Source: an uncultured Clostridia bacterium (GTDB taxonomy: Bacteria; Bacillota; Clostridia; TANB77; CAG-508). From it: a stretch of DNA of 17,598 nt. The stretch is from assembly GCA_944388615.1 (NCBI GenBank), contig CALXJL010000022.1, positions 1 through 17,598 of the forward strand, given 5' to 3'. Shown one piece after another: positions 1 to 6,782 of this stretch. The translations under genes and the position numbers were made by a program. A model generated the notes under the pieces. The model worked only from the letters and a program-made list of their open reading frames with translations, was not told the origin of the DNA and did no database searches. Each line of letters opens with the position of its first letter. Within the stretch, counting starts at the first letter, position 1.

Positions 1-99
1 GGAATGCAACAATCTGACAGATTATATAAATTAAATCAAATAGCAATATCACAAATGAAAATATTAACAAAGGATAGTGAAACAAAATTATTAAAATAA
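1..99 (+). CDS. C-terminal end of an unidentified protein (partial)
   Basis: Frame 1 is open from the window edge to a TAA at 97-99, giving 32 residues rich in Lys, Gln, Ile and Leu and ending SETKLLK. It looks like the polar helical tail of a larger protein, but an ATG at base 4 means a tiny free-standing ORF cannot be excluded. No family is recognisable from so short a piece. No convincing terminator follows: the 9-bp A+T stem at 112-120/135-143 has no T-tract. Confidence 0.45.
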   Translation, partial: GMQQSDRLYKLNQIAISQMKILTKDSETKLLK

Positions 100-194
100 A
101 ATGAAAATAGAATATTATAATTGGCTTGGATTATTTATAATATGATAAAAGAAATAAATAATATTATATAATAAATTTTCTTCCCTCAAAGACA

Positions 195-226
195 CACAAC
201 ACAGTTTGAGTTATAGGAAAAGATAA
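195..226 (+). repeat. Direct repeat, copy 1 (32 bp)
   Basis: This 32-bp stretch recurs at 491-522 in the same orientation with one difference (G at 204, A at 500). The sequences just upstream (about 15-20 bp) are also loosely alike, so the duplicated unit may once have been longer. The two copies bracket the decayed nuclease-like gene. It does not match any insertion-sequence end I recognise. Confidence 0.8.
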
Positions 227-230
227 TAAA

Positions 231-267
231 GTGTATGATGATTTATAATCATATGCTTTATTTTTTT
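231..267 (+). terminator. Weak rho-independent terminator candidate
   Basis: The arms 231-239 and 248-256 form a 9-bp stem with two G-T pairs and an 8-base loop, followed by a T-rich run ending at 267. The stem is A+T-rich and therefore weak. It lies directly after repeat copy 1 and before the relic ORF. Confidence 0.4.
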
Positions 268-317
268 GATATATTGTGGTAAAATTAGCAAAAATATTAT
301 AGTAATTGGAGAAACTT

Positions 318-463
318 ATGGAAGATAATCAAATCACAATACAACCAGAAGAATCATACAAATTTATAGAGCTTTTCCAATTCGCCACACACTGTGTGAC
401 GAAATAAGCTGGTCACATTATCGATTATTAATAAGAATAGAAAATGAAGATGAGGAATATTAG
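318..463 (+). pseudogene. Frameshifted remnant resembling DUF1016/YhcG nuclease N-terminal domain
   Basis: An ATG at 318 has a proper GGAG at 308-311. It opens a frame of 29 codons starting MEDNQITIQPEESYKF and stopping at 405-407. In another frame, bases 383-460 encode RHTLCDEISWSHYRLLIRIE and then NEDEEY before a TAG at 461-463. The SWSHYRLLIRIE stretch matches the conserved WSHY-type core of DUF1016 N-terminal domains (YhcG-like proteins with PDDEXK nuclease domains), as I know that family. The frame change, immediate stops and missing nuclease half mark it as decayed. The first frame may come from the same gene or an unrelated one. The remnant sits between the two 32-bp direct repeats. 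Family assignment rests on one short motif, so it is tentative. Confidence 0.5.
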
Positions 464-490
464 ATTGAATTTTTTCTAGCCACAAATATG

Positions 491-522
491 CACAACACAA
501 TTTGAGTTATAGGAAAAGATAA
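491..522 (+). repeat. Direct repeat, copy 2 (32 bp)
   Basis: Second copy of the 195-226 repeat, 31 of 32 bases identical. It ends three bases before the GGAGG (525-529) of the FtsH-like gene, so it forms that gene's immediate 5' untranslated region or promoter-proximal DNA. No clear -35/-10 pair can be placed in it. Confidence 0.8.
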
Positions 523-533
523 ATGGAGGATTT

Positions 534-1709
534 ATGAATAAAAAAATTAGAAATATAACAATTATTGTGATATCAATAATTATTATAACAATATTGTTAA
601 GTTTATTTAATTCAGAAAATAGAACCTATATAGGATATAAAGAATTTTCCCAAGAGTTGGAAAATGAAAATATTGAAACAGTAATAATAGAAGATAATAG
701 TATTCAATTTACCAAAAAGAATGATACTAATAATTATTATACAGATAATCCTAATGTTGATGATTTTAAGGAAAAACTATTATTATCAGGTGTAAGAGTA
801 GATACCAATTCTAATCAAGAAAAAATAGCATTTGTCTTTGATATATTATTTTATATATTTTTCTTTGGAATAGTAGTTTTTGCAATAACTAAATTATATA
901 ATACAAGTAGTAAAAATTTTAAAGTAATAAAACATACAAATGTAAAATTTACAGATATTGCAGGTATGGAAGAGCTAAAAAAAGAAATGATGAAAACAGT
1001 AGAGATACTAAAAAATTATGAAGAGTATAATAAAAAGGGAATAAGACCTATAAAAGGTATAATACTAGAAGGAAATCCAGGAAATGGAAAAACATTATTC
1101 GCAAAAGCTTTAGCAGGAGAAGCAAATATTAATTTTATTGCAACAAAAGGGGCGGATTTTCAAAGTGCAATGATGTCAATGGGAGCAAAGAAAATTAAAA
1201 TGCTTTTCAAAAAAGCGAAAAGACATAAACCTTGTATCATATTTATAGATGAATTTGATGGAATAGGAGAAAGGAGGAATTATGCGGGGACAGGAGTAGA
1301 TAAAGAAAATAATAGAATAATAACAGCAATGCTAAATGAAATGGATGGATTTGATACAGAAAATGGTATATTAGTTATAACTGCAACCAATTCGTTTAAT
1401 TCATTAGATCCTGCTTTAATAAGACCTGGAAGATTTGATTTAAAATATAATATATCAGATCCAGATTTTAATACTAGAGTTGAGTTAATAGATTTATATA
1501 CAAATAAGAAGAATTTGGCTGAAGAAATAGATAAAAATAAATTAGCAGACGCATTTGAAAATTTAAGTTGTTCTGCAATAGAAACAATATTAAATGAAGC
1601 ATCTATGATAGCATTATTAAATAATAGTGAATATATAACATTGGATTATATTATTATAGCAGGAAAGAAAACAAATTGTAACATAAACCTGAAAAAGTTA
1701 AGAAAATAG
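534..1709 (+). CDS. FtsH-like membrane AAA+ ATPase lacking the M41 peptidase domain
   Basis: 391 residues with the FtsH order of parts up to the end of the AAA lid. There is a membrane helix at 7-24, a small outer domain at about 30-95, a second helix at about 100-119, and an AAA+ module at about 135-375. Visible motifs are Walker A GNPGNGKT (180-187), Walker B IIFIDEFD (235-242) and the second region of homology around 285-302 with the arginine finger region LIRPGRFD. Normal FtsH is over 600 residues and continues into a zinc peptidase with HEXXH; here there is none. The stop is followed at once by the next gene's AGGAGG, so the short form looks genuine rather than frameshifted. The pore loop, FVGVG-like in FtsH, reads MMSMG at 213-217, losing the aromatic residue. 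The start is fixed by GGAGG at 525-529. The role is probably remodelling or holding membrane proteins rather than degrading them (inference). Confidence 0.88.
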   Translation: MNKKIRNITIIVISIIIITILLSLFNSENRTYIGYKEFSQELENENIETVIIEDNSIQFTKKNDTNNYYTDNPNVDDFKEKLLLSGVRVDTNSNQEKIAFVFDILFYIFFFGIVVFAITKLYNTSSKNFKVIKHTNVKFTDIAGMEELKKEMMKTVEILKNYEEYNKKGIRPIKGIILEGNPGNGKTLFAKALAGEANINFIATKGADFQSAMMSMGAKKIKMLFKKAKRHKPCIIFIDEFDGIGERRNYAGTGVDKENNRIITAMLNEMDGFDTENGILVITATNSFNSLDPALIRPGRFDLKYNISDPDFNTRVELIDLYTNKKNLAEEIDKNKLADAFENLSCSAIETILNEASMIALLNNSEYITLDYIIIAGKKTNCNINLKKLRK

Positions 1710-1718
1710 GAGGTTAAT

Positions 1719-2402
1719 ATGAAAAAAATAGGAAATATATTATGGGGAATAGTACTTATAGTTATTGGAGTAATAATAGGAGGAAATGCTTTAGGATTAA
1801 CAGATATAAATATTTTTTTTGATGGATGGTGGACTTTATTTATTATAATACCATGTTTTATAGGATTATTTAAAGAAAGAGAAAAAACTGGGAATGTTAT
1901 AGGATTAATAATAGGAATTATATTGTTATTATGTTGTCAAGATATATTGGATTTTGATATGATTTGGAAATTGATATTCCCAACAATTCTAGTGGTAATA
2001 GGATTGTCACTTGTATTTAAAGATACAGTATCTAGTAAAGTGAATAAAGAAATAAAAAAATTAAATGAAAACAAACCAAAAGAAAACGAGTATTGTGCTA
2101 CATTCTCAGGTCAAGATATTAATTTTGATGGAGAGAAATTTAATGGAGCAGATTTAACTGCAGTATTTGGTGGAGTTAAATGCGATTTAAGAAAAGCTAT
2201 AATAGAATCTGATACAGTAATTAATACAAGTAGTATATTTGGAGGAATTGATATCTTTGTTCCTGAAAATGTAAAAATAAAAGTAAAATCTTCATCAATA
2301 TTTGGAGGAGTTTCAGATGAAAAGAAACATATAGAAAATACAGATGCTCATATTATATATGTAAATGCAACTTGTATATTTGGAGGTGTTGAAATTAAAT
2401 GA
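1719..2402 (+). CDS. LiaF-like four-helix membrane protein with C-terminal FGG repeats
   Basis: 227 residues. Residues 5-100 hold four predicted membrane helices (about 5-27, 36-52, 58-75, 83-100), as in LiaI/LiaF-type TM domains. Residues 125-227 form a beta-rich soluble domain with FGG at 150-152, 174-176, 195-197 and 221-223, the hallmark spacing of LiaF C-terminal domains. In Bacillus, LiaF restrains the LiaRS two-component system that senses cell-wall damage. No liaR or liaS lies here, so only the fold is assigned. AGGAGG at 1708-1713 overlaps the upstream TAG, and the stop overlaps the next start as ATGA, so the three genes form a coupled operon. Confidence 0.82.
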   Translation: MKKIGNILWGIVLIVIGVIIGGNALGLTDINIFFDGWWTLFIIIPCFIGLFKEREKTGNVIGLIIGIILLLCCQDILDFDMIWKLIFPTILVVIGLSLVFKDTVSSKVNKEIKKLNENKPKENEYCATFSGQDINFDGEKFNGADLTAVFGGVKCDLRKAIIESDTVINTSSIFGGIDIFVPENVKIKVKSSSIFGGVSDEKKHIENTDAHIIYVNATCIFGGVEIK

Positions 2403-3232
2403 CAACAGTTCAAAGAATAATTAAATATTTAGCAATTGCATTTGCCATATTTTTAATAGTAACAATATTTACGTCTGTTTTGGCTGTTATAAATGGATTG
2501 GCAGGTGTCTTAGGATTAAGGAATGAAGAAAAAGTGAATATATCTGCTGGAGAAATAAGCGGTATGGATTTTGAAAATAAAGATATTGCGATTTTGGAGA
2601 TTGATATTGCATACGCAAATTTAAAAATAAAAAATGGAGATAATCTAAGAGCCGAAACTAATAGTAATTATATAGAATGTATACAAGATGGAAATAAATT
2701 AAAAATAGAAGAAAAAGACCATAAATGGTTTTCAAATAGCAATGATTCGGAATTATGTGTATACATACCACAAGATTTAGAATTTGAAAAAATAGAAATT
2801 AATACAGGAGCAGGAGAAATTAATATAGAAAAACTTGTTGCAAAAAAATTATCATTTGAATTAGGTGCTGGAGAAACTAGAATTAATACCTTAAATGTAT
2901 CAGATGATGCAGATATTGGAGGTGGAGCAGGAAAAATAACAATTGAATCTGGTGTTATTAACAATCTAGAATTTGACATGGGAATAGGAGAGGCAAATAT
3001 TTCAGCAAAATTAACAGGAAAGAATAAGATTGATTCAGGAATTGGAAGTTTAAATATAAATGTCAATGGTAATAAAGAAGATTATGAAATAACAACATCT
3101 AAAGGATTTGGAACAATAAAAATAGATAATGAAGAAGTAGCAGATGATGAAAAAATAGGAAATGGATCGAATTCTATAGATATAGATGGTGGAGTTGGAA
3201 ACATAGAAATGAACTTTAGGGACGTTCCTTAA
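2399..3232 (+). CDS. Membrane-anchored DUF4097-like beta-solenoid protein
   Basis: 277 residues. One N-terminal membrane helix (about 10-33) is followed by a beta-rich domain made of degenerate repeats of about 18-22 residues. Each repeat has a glycine turn: GAGE, GAGE, GAGK, GIGE, GIGS, GVGN. This is the look of DUF4097/putative-adhesin beta-strand repeat proteins, which often sit beside LiaF- or PspC-like membrane proteins. The start ATG overlaps the preceding TGA by four bases, implying translational coupling. The last codons (NFRDVP, stop) lie inside the transcription terminator stem. Function is unknown; an envelope-associated partner of the LiaF-like protein is the natural guess. Confidence 0.8.
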   Translation: MTTVQRIIKYLAIAFAIFLIVTIFTSVLAVINGLAGVLGLRNEEKVNISAGEISGMDFENKDIAILEIDIAYANLKIKNGDNLRAETNSNYIECIQDGNKLKIEEKDHKWFSNSNDSELCVYIPQDLEFEKIEINTGAGEINIEKLVAKKLSFELGAGETRINTLNVSDDADIGGGAGKITIESGVINNLEFDMGIGEANISAKLTGKNKIDSGIGSLNINVNGNKEDYEITTSKGFGTIKIDNEEVADDEKIGNGSNSIDIDGGVGNIEMNFRDVP

Positions 3233-3246
3233 AGTTCATTCTTTTT
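3211..3246 (+). terminator. Rho-independent terminator overlapping the solenoid gene stop
   Basis: Arms 3211-3222 and 3226-3237 pair over 12 bp with one G-T pair and a three-base loop, followed by a T-rich tail (3239-3246). The TAA at 3230-3232 lies in the second arm. The outer eight pairs are identical to those of the terminator at 4386. Confidence 0.85.
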
Positions 3247-3272
3247 CTTATATCAAACGTATGGTCAAAATA

Positions 3273-3301
3273 TTGACAGGGTATAATTAAAGTGATAACT
3301 T
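3273..3301 (+). promoter_or_regulatory. Promoter of the nitronate monooxygenase-like gene
   Basis: A perfect -35 TTGACA (3273-3278) lies 17 bp from TAACTT (3296-3301). A TG one base upstream makes it an extended -10. A TATAAT at 3282-3287 is too close to this -35 and has no -35 of its own. Confidence 0.55.
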
Positions 3302-3325
3302 AATCTTTGTAAAAAAGTATATGAA

Positions 3326-3330
3326 AGGAG
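3326..3330 (+). promoter_or_regulatory. Ribosome binding site that sets the start at 3336
   Basis: AGGAG here is five bases before the ATG at 3336. The upstream in-frame ATG at 3321 lies before this site and has none of its own, so 3336 is preferred. Confidence 0.7.
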
Positions 3331-3335
3331 AAAAG

Positions 3336-4394
3336 ATGAAGGGTATAAAAATCGGCGAGAAAGAATCAAAATATCCAATAATTCAAGGAGGAATGGGTGT
3401 TGGTGTTTCTATGCATAAATTAGCTGGAACTGTTAGTAAAGAAGGCGGAATAGGAATTATTTCAACAGCTGATATCGGATATTTGGAAGAAGATTTTAAT
3501 AAAAATCCAATGAAAGCTAATTTAAGAGCAATAGGAAAAGAAATAAAAAAAGCTAGACAAATAGCAGGAGAAGATAAAATATTGGGTGTTAATATAATGG
3601 TAGCATTGAAGAATTATGCTGAGATAGTAAAAGAATGTGTAAAACAAAAAATAGATTTAATTGTATCAGGAGCAGGAATACCAAAAGATTTACCAGAATA
3701 TACAAAAGGATCAAATACAAAGATTGCACCTATTGTATCATCTTTAAGATGTTGTAAATTAATAGTTAAACATTGGATGAAAAAATATGATTATGTACCA
3801 GATATGATAGTAGTAGAAGGACCAGAAGCAGGGGGACATCTTGGATTTAAAAATGAAGAATTAGAAGAAGAAAATAAACCAAAATTAGAAGATATAACAA
3901 CAGATATTGTGAGCTATATAAATGATGTAGAAAAAGAAACAGGTAAGAAGATACCAGTAATTGCAGCAGGTGGAATATGGGATGGAAAAGATATAAAAAG
4001 GTTTTTAGATTTAGGTGCATCTGGAGTTCAAATGGCAACAAGATTTGTAGCAACAAATGAATGTGATGCATCAGAAGAATTTAAAAAAGCCTATATAAAT
4101 GCAAAAAAAGAAGATGTGAAAATAATAAAAAGTCCAGTTGGTATGCCTGGCAGAGCAATTTATAATAGTTTTATAAAAAGTACAGAACAAGCAAAATGTA
4201 AAATTGAAAAATGTTATAATTGCATAAAAACATGTGATATTGGAAATACCCCATATTGTATAACAAAAGCACTTATAAATGCAGTAAAAGGAAATATGCG
4301 AGAAGCATTAATTTTCTGTGGTAGTAATGTAGATAAAGTAAAAGAAATAATATCTGTTAAAACATTAATGAATGAATTAGTTTGTGAACTTTAG
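3336..4394 (+). CDS. Nitronate monooxygenase-family FMN-dependent oxidoreductase
   Basis: 352 residues from the preferred ATG, forming a TIM-barrel flavoprotein of the NMO/2-nitropropane dioxygenase family, which also includes enoyl-ACP reductase FabK. Seen: QGGMGVG (17-23), EGPEAGGH (161-168; His168 matches the catalytic His of NMO), AAGGI (210-214) and GVQMATRF (230-237), the FMN-phosphate region. The C-terminal part carries a cysteine cluster (C288, C293, C296, C300, C308, C328) known from clostridial members; a metal or Fe-S role is only a guess. Family members oxidise alkyl nitronates or reduce enoyl substrates, and the true substrate cannot be read from sequence. The gene has its own promoter and terminator, so it is monocistronic. 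No fatty-acid genes are adjacent, which weakens a FabK assignment. Confidence 0.85.
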   Translation: MKGIKIGEKESKYPIIQGGMGVGVSMHKLAGTVSKEGGIGIISTADIGYLEEDFNKNPMKANLRAIGKEIKKARQIAGEDKILGVNIMVALKNYAEIVKECVKQKIDLIVSGAGIPKDLPEYTKGSNTKIAPIVSSLRCCKLIVKHWMKKYDYVPDMIVVEGPEAGGHLGFKNEELEEENKPKLEDITTDIVSYINDVEKETGKKIPVIAAGGIWDGKDIKRFLDLGASGVQMATRFVATNECDASEEFKKAYINAKKEDVKIIKSPVGMPGRAIYNSFIKSTEQAKCKIEKCYNCIKTCDIGNTPYCITKALINAVKGNMREALIFCGSNVDKVKEIISVKTLMNELVCEL

Positions 4395-4421
4395 AGAATG
4401 TTTCTCTAAAGTTCATTTTTT
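4386..4421 (+). terminator. Rho-independent terminator overlapping the NMO-like gene stop
   Basis: A perfect 13-bp stem (4386-4398 with 4402-4414) has a three-base loop and a run of six T (4416-4421). The TAG at 4392-4394 lies in the first arm. The outer arms GAACTTTA/TAAAGTTC are the same as in the terminator at 3211. Confidence 0.92.
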
Positions 4422-4424
4422 CTA

Positions 4425-4454
4425 TTTACAGTAATATAATTATTATGATAAGAT
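4425..4454 (+). promoter_or_regulatory. Promoter of the hydCBA operon
   Basis: TTTACA (4425-4430) and TAAGAT (4449-4454) are spaced by 18 bp, with TGA just before the -10 making it an extended -10. It starts four bases after the upstream terminator's T-run and about 28 bases before the first start codon. Confidence 0.55.
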
Positions 4455-4481
4455 GAAAACAAATAAAGTGGTGAAAGGAAT

Positions 4482-5000
4482 GTGATAAGTGTGGATGAAA
4501 ATATGTGCCAATGCGGAAATTGCAAAAAAGACCAGTATATGGAAGAATTACTTAATAAGTTTAAACCAGAAAAAGATAATTTAATTCAGATTTTAAATAG
4601 TGTGCAAGAACATTATGGATATATATCTGAAAAATCACAAAAAGAAATTTCGGAATATTTGAATATATCAATGGCAGAGATTTATGGAGTTATAACATTT
4701 TATTCTAGATTTACATTAAAACCTAAGGGTAAATACAATATTGCTATTTGTTTAGGAACAGCATGTTTTGTAAAAGGATCAGAAAAAATTATGGATAGAG
4801 CTAAAGAAAGATTAAAAATAATGCCTGGAGAAACAACAAAAGATGGAATATTTTCACTAGAGGAAACAAGATGCATAGGAGCTTGTGGATTGGCACCAGT
4901 ATTTACAGTAAATGATGAAGTGCATGGAAATGCAACTGTATCCCAATTAGATAAAGTTATAGATGAAATATTAAATAAAGAAAGAGAGGAAAAAGTATGA
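4482..5000 (+). CDS. hydC: [FeFe]-hydrogenase gamma subunit HydC (NuoE-like, [2Fe-2S])
   Basis: 172 residues. It has the NuoE/24-kDa layout: a helical N-terminal part (about 17-75, with a HYGYI...EIYGVITFY signature) and a thioredoxin-like domain. The [2Fe-2S] ligands are C90, C95, C131 and C135 (CLGTAC and CIGAC). In HydABC enzymes this subunit relays electrons beside the flavin subunit. The start is GTG. GTG at 4491 and ATG at 4503 are in-frame alternatives, and the SD-like AAAGGA (4474-4479) does not clearly favour one. The N-terminal C9, C11 and C14 are extra to the standard ligands. The stop overlaps the hydB start as ATGA. Confidence 0.92.
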   Translation: MISVDENMCQCGNCKKDQYMEELLNKFKPEKDNLIQILNSVQEHYGYISEKSQKEISEYLNISMAEIYGVITFYSRFTLKPKGKYNIAICLGTACFVKGSEKIMDRAKERLKIMPGETTKDGIFSLEETRCIGACGLAPVFTVNDEVHGNATVSQLDKVIDEILNKEREEKV

Positions 5001-6766
5001 AAACAATATTAGTTTGTCATGGTACAGGTTGCACATCATCAAAATCTACAAATATAATCGAAAATTTTAAAAATATTATACAAAATAGAAATATAGAAAA
5101 TGTTGAAGTAGTACAAACAGGATGTTTTGGTCTATGTGCAAAAGGACCTGTTGTAATTATAAGACCAGAAAATATATTTTATGCAAAAGTAAAACCAGAA
5201 GATTGTGAAGAAATAATACAAAAACATATTATTGAGGATCAATTAGTAGAAAGACTTTTATATAGAGATGCTAATGGTGAAATATCAAAAAGACTAGATG
5301 AAATAGATTTTTATAAAAAACAGAAAAGAATTGCTCTAAAAAATTGTGGTAGTATAGATCCAGAAAAAATAGATGATTATATAGCAGTAGATGGATATAA
5401 AGCTTTAGAAAAAGTTCTAAAAGAGATGACTAAAGATGAAGTAATAGAAGAAATAACAAAATCAGGACTTAGAGGTCGTGGAGGAGCAGGATTCCCTACA
5501 GGAAAAAAGTGGCTTTTTGCTAAACAGGCAGAAGGAGAACAAAAATATGTAGTATGTAATGCAGATGAAGGAGATCCAGGAGCTTTTATGGATAGAAGTA
5601 TCTTAGAAGGGGATCCACACTGTGTAATAGAGGCTATGATGATAGCAGGATATGTTATTGGAGCAAATAAGGGATATATTTATGTAAGAGCTGAATATCC
5701 AATAGCAGTACATAGATTTCAAATAGCTATAGATCAAGCAAGAGAAAGAGGAATACTTGGTAAAAATATTTTTGGAACAGATTTTGAATTTGATGTAGAA
5801 ATTAGACTTGGAGCAGGAGCTTTTGTATGTGGAGAAGAAACAGCACTTTTAGAATCAATTGAAGGAAGAAGAGGCCAACCAAGAATAAAACCACCTTTCC
5901 CAGCAAATAAGGGATTATGGCAATGTCCTACATTGATTAATAATGTAGAAACATATGCAAATATACCTAAAATAATATTAAATGGATCAGATTGGTATTC
6001 AAAGATTGGAACAGAGGGATCAAAAGGAACTAAAGTATTTGCATTAGGTGGAAATGTAAAAAATATAGGATTAGTTGAAGTTCCAATGGGAACTACCTTA
6101 AGAGAAATAGTATATGATATAGGTGGTGGTATACCAAATGGAAGAGAATTTAAAGCTGCACAAACAGGAGGACCATCAGGTGGGTGTATACCTGCACAAT
6201 ATTTGGATACACCTATAGATTATGAATCATTAAAACAAATAGGATCTATGATGGGATCAGGTGGACTTATTGTAATGGATGATTCAAAATGTATGGTTAA
6301 TTTAGCGAAATTTTATTTAGGATTTACTGTAAGTGAAAGTTGTGGTAAATGTAATCCTTGTAGAATTGGTACCAAAAGAATGTATGAGATTTTGGAAAAA
6401 TTAACAAATGGAGAAGGAACTTTGGAAGATATAGATAAGCTTGAAAAATTAGCAACTACAGTAGCAAATTCTAGTATTTGTGGATTAGGTCAAAGTGCAC
6501 CAAATCCAGTTATTAGTACACTTAAGTATTTTAGAGAGGAATTTATTGAACATGCAGTAGAGAAAAAATGTAGAGCTCATGAATGTAAGGCTTTAGCAAA
6601 AATACAAATAACTCCTGAAAAATGCAAAGGATGTGGATTATGCCAAAAAAGTTGTCCTGTAAATGCAATAAAAGGAGAAGGAAGAGAAGTAAGATATATT
6701 AATGAAGAAGAATGTATAAAATGTGGTACATGTTTGAATAAGTGTCCTTTTAAAGCAATAGGATAA
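4997..6766 (+). CDS. hydB: [FeFe]-hydrogenase beta subunit HydB (NuoF-like, NAD(H)/FMN)
   Basis: 589 residues in three parts. Residues 1-75 are a thioredoxin-like [2Fe-2S] domain with C7, C12, C43 and C47. Residues 110-520 are the NuoF core: the Gly-rich NADH/FMN segment GLRGRGGAGFPTGKKW (157-172), NADEGDPGAFMDR (188-200), and the [4Fe-4S] ligands C449, C452, C455 and C495. Residues 535-589 are a two-cluster ferredoxin domain with C543/546/549/553 and C573/576/579/583. C525 and C530 lie between the two latter parts. This is the domain order of HydB in Thermotoga- and Acetobacterium-type enzymes, where FMN in this subunit is the proposed bifurcation site. ATGA overlap with hydC and 16 bases to hydA indicate one transcript. 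Confidence 0.95.
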   Translation: MKTILVCHGTGCTSSKSTNIIENFKNIIQNRNIENVEVVQTGCFGLCAKGPVVIIRPENIFYAKVKPEDCEEIIQKHIIEDQLVERLLYRDANGEISKRLDEIDFYKKQKRIALKNCGSIDPEKIDDYIAVDGYKALEKVLKEMTKDEVIEEITKSGLRGRGGAGFPTGKKWLFAKQAEGEQKYVVCNADEGDPGAFMDRSILEGDPHCVIEAMMIAGYVIGANKGYIYVRAEYPIAVHRFQIAIDQARERGILGKNIFGTDFEFDVEIRLGAGAFVCGEETALLESIEGRRGQPRIKPPFPANKGLWQCPTLINNVETYANIPKIILNGSDWYSKIGTEGSKGTKVFALGGNVKNIGLVEVPMGTTLREIVYDIGGGIPNGREFKAAQTGGPSGGCIPAQYLDTPIDYESLKQIGSMMGSGGLIVMDDSKCMVNLAKFYLGFTVSESCGKCNPCRIGTKRMYEILEKLTNGEGTLEDIDKLEKLATTVANSSICGLGQSAPNPVISTLKYFREEFIEHAVEKKCRAHECKALAKIQITPEKCKGCGLCQKSCPVNAIKGEGREVRYINEEECIKCGTCLNKCPFKAIG

Positions 6767-6782
6767 GAAGGGAGAGTTTGTA

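Noticed and set aside
112..143. 9-bp A+T stem as a terminator for the first partial gene
   Set aside because: The stem is pure A+T with a 14-base loop and no T-tract after it, so it is expected by chance in this composition.
195..226. Read with TGA as tryptophan, both repeat copies give HNTVWVIGKD-like protein sequence, hinting at recoding
   Set aside because: Tryptophan is TGG throughout the real genes and TGA is used as a normal stop (2400-2402, 4998-5000), so the standard code applies.
195..522. The 32-bp repeats as a CRISPR array
   Set aside because: Only two copies, about 264 bases apart, with a gene relic rather than a spacer-sized insert between them, no palindromic repeat structure and no cas genes.
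2668..3066. Long antisense open frame opposite the beta-solenoid gene
   Set aside because: It is the mirror of a repetitive, A+T-biased gene. It has no RBS or promoter, and its Phe/Ile/Pro-rich translation has no domain. Similar antisense frames opposite the NMO, hyd, SDR and ABC genes are rejected for the same reason.
3282..3287. Perfect TATAAT upstream of the NMO-like gene as the -10
   Set aside because: No -35-like hexamer occurs 16-18 bp upstream, while TTGACA at 3273 pairs properly with the extended -10 at 3296.
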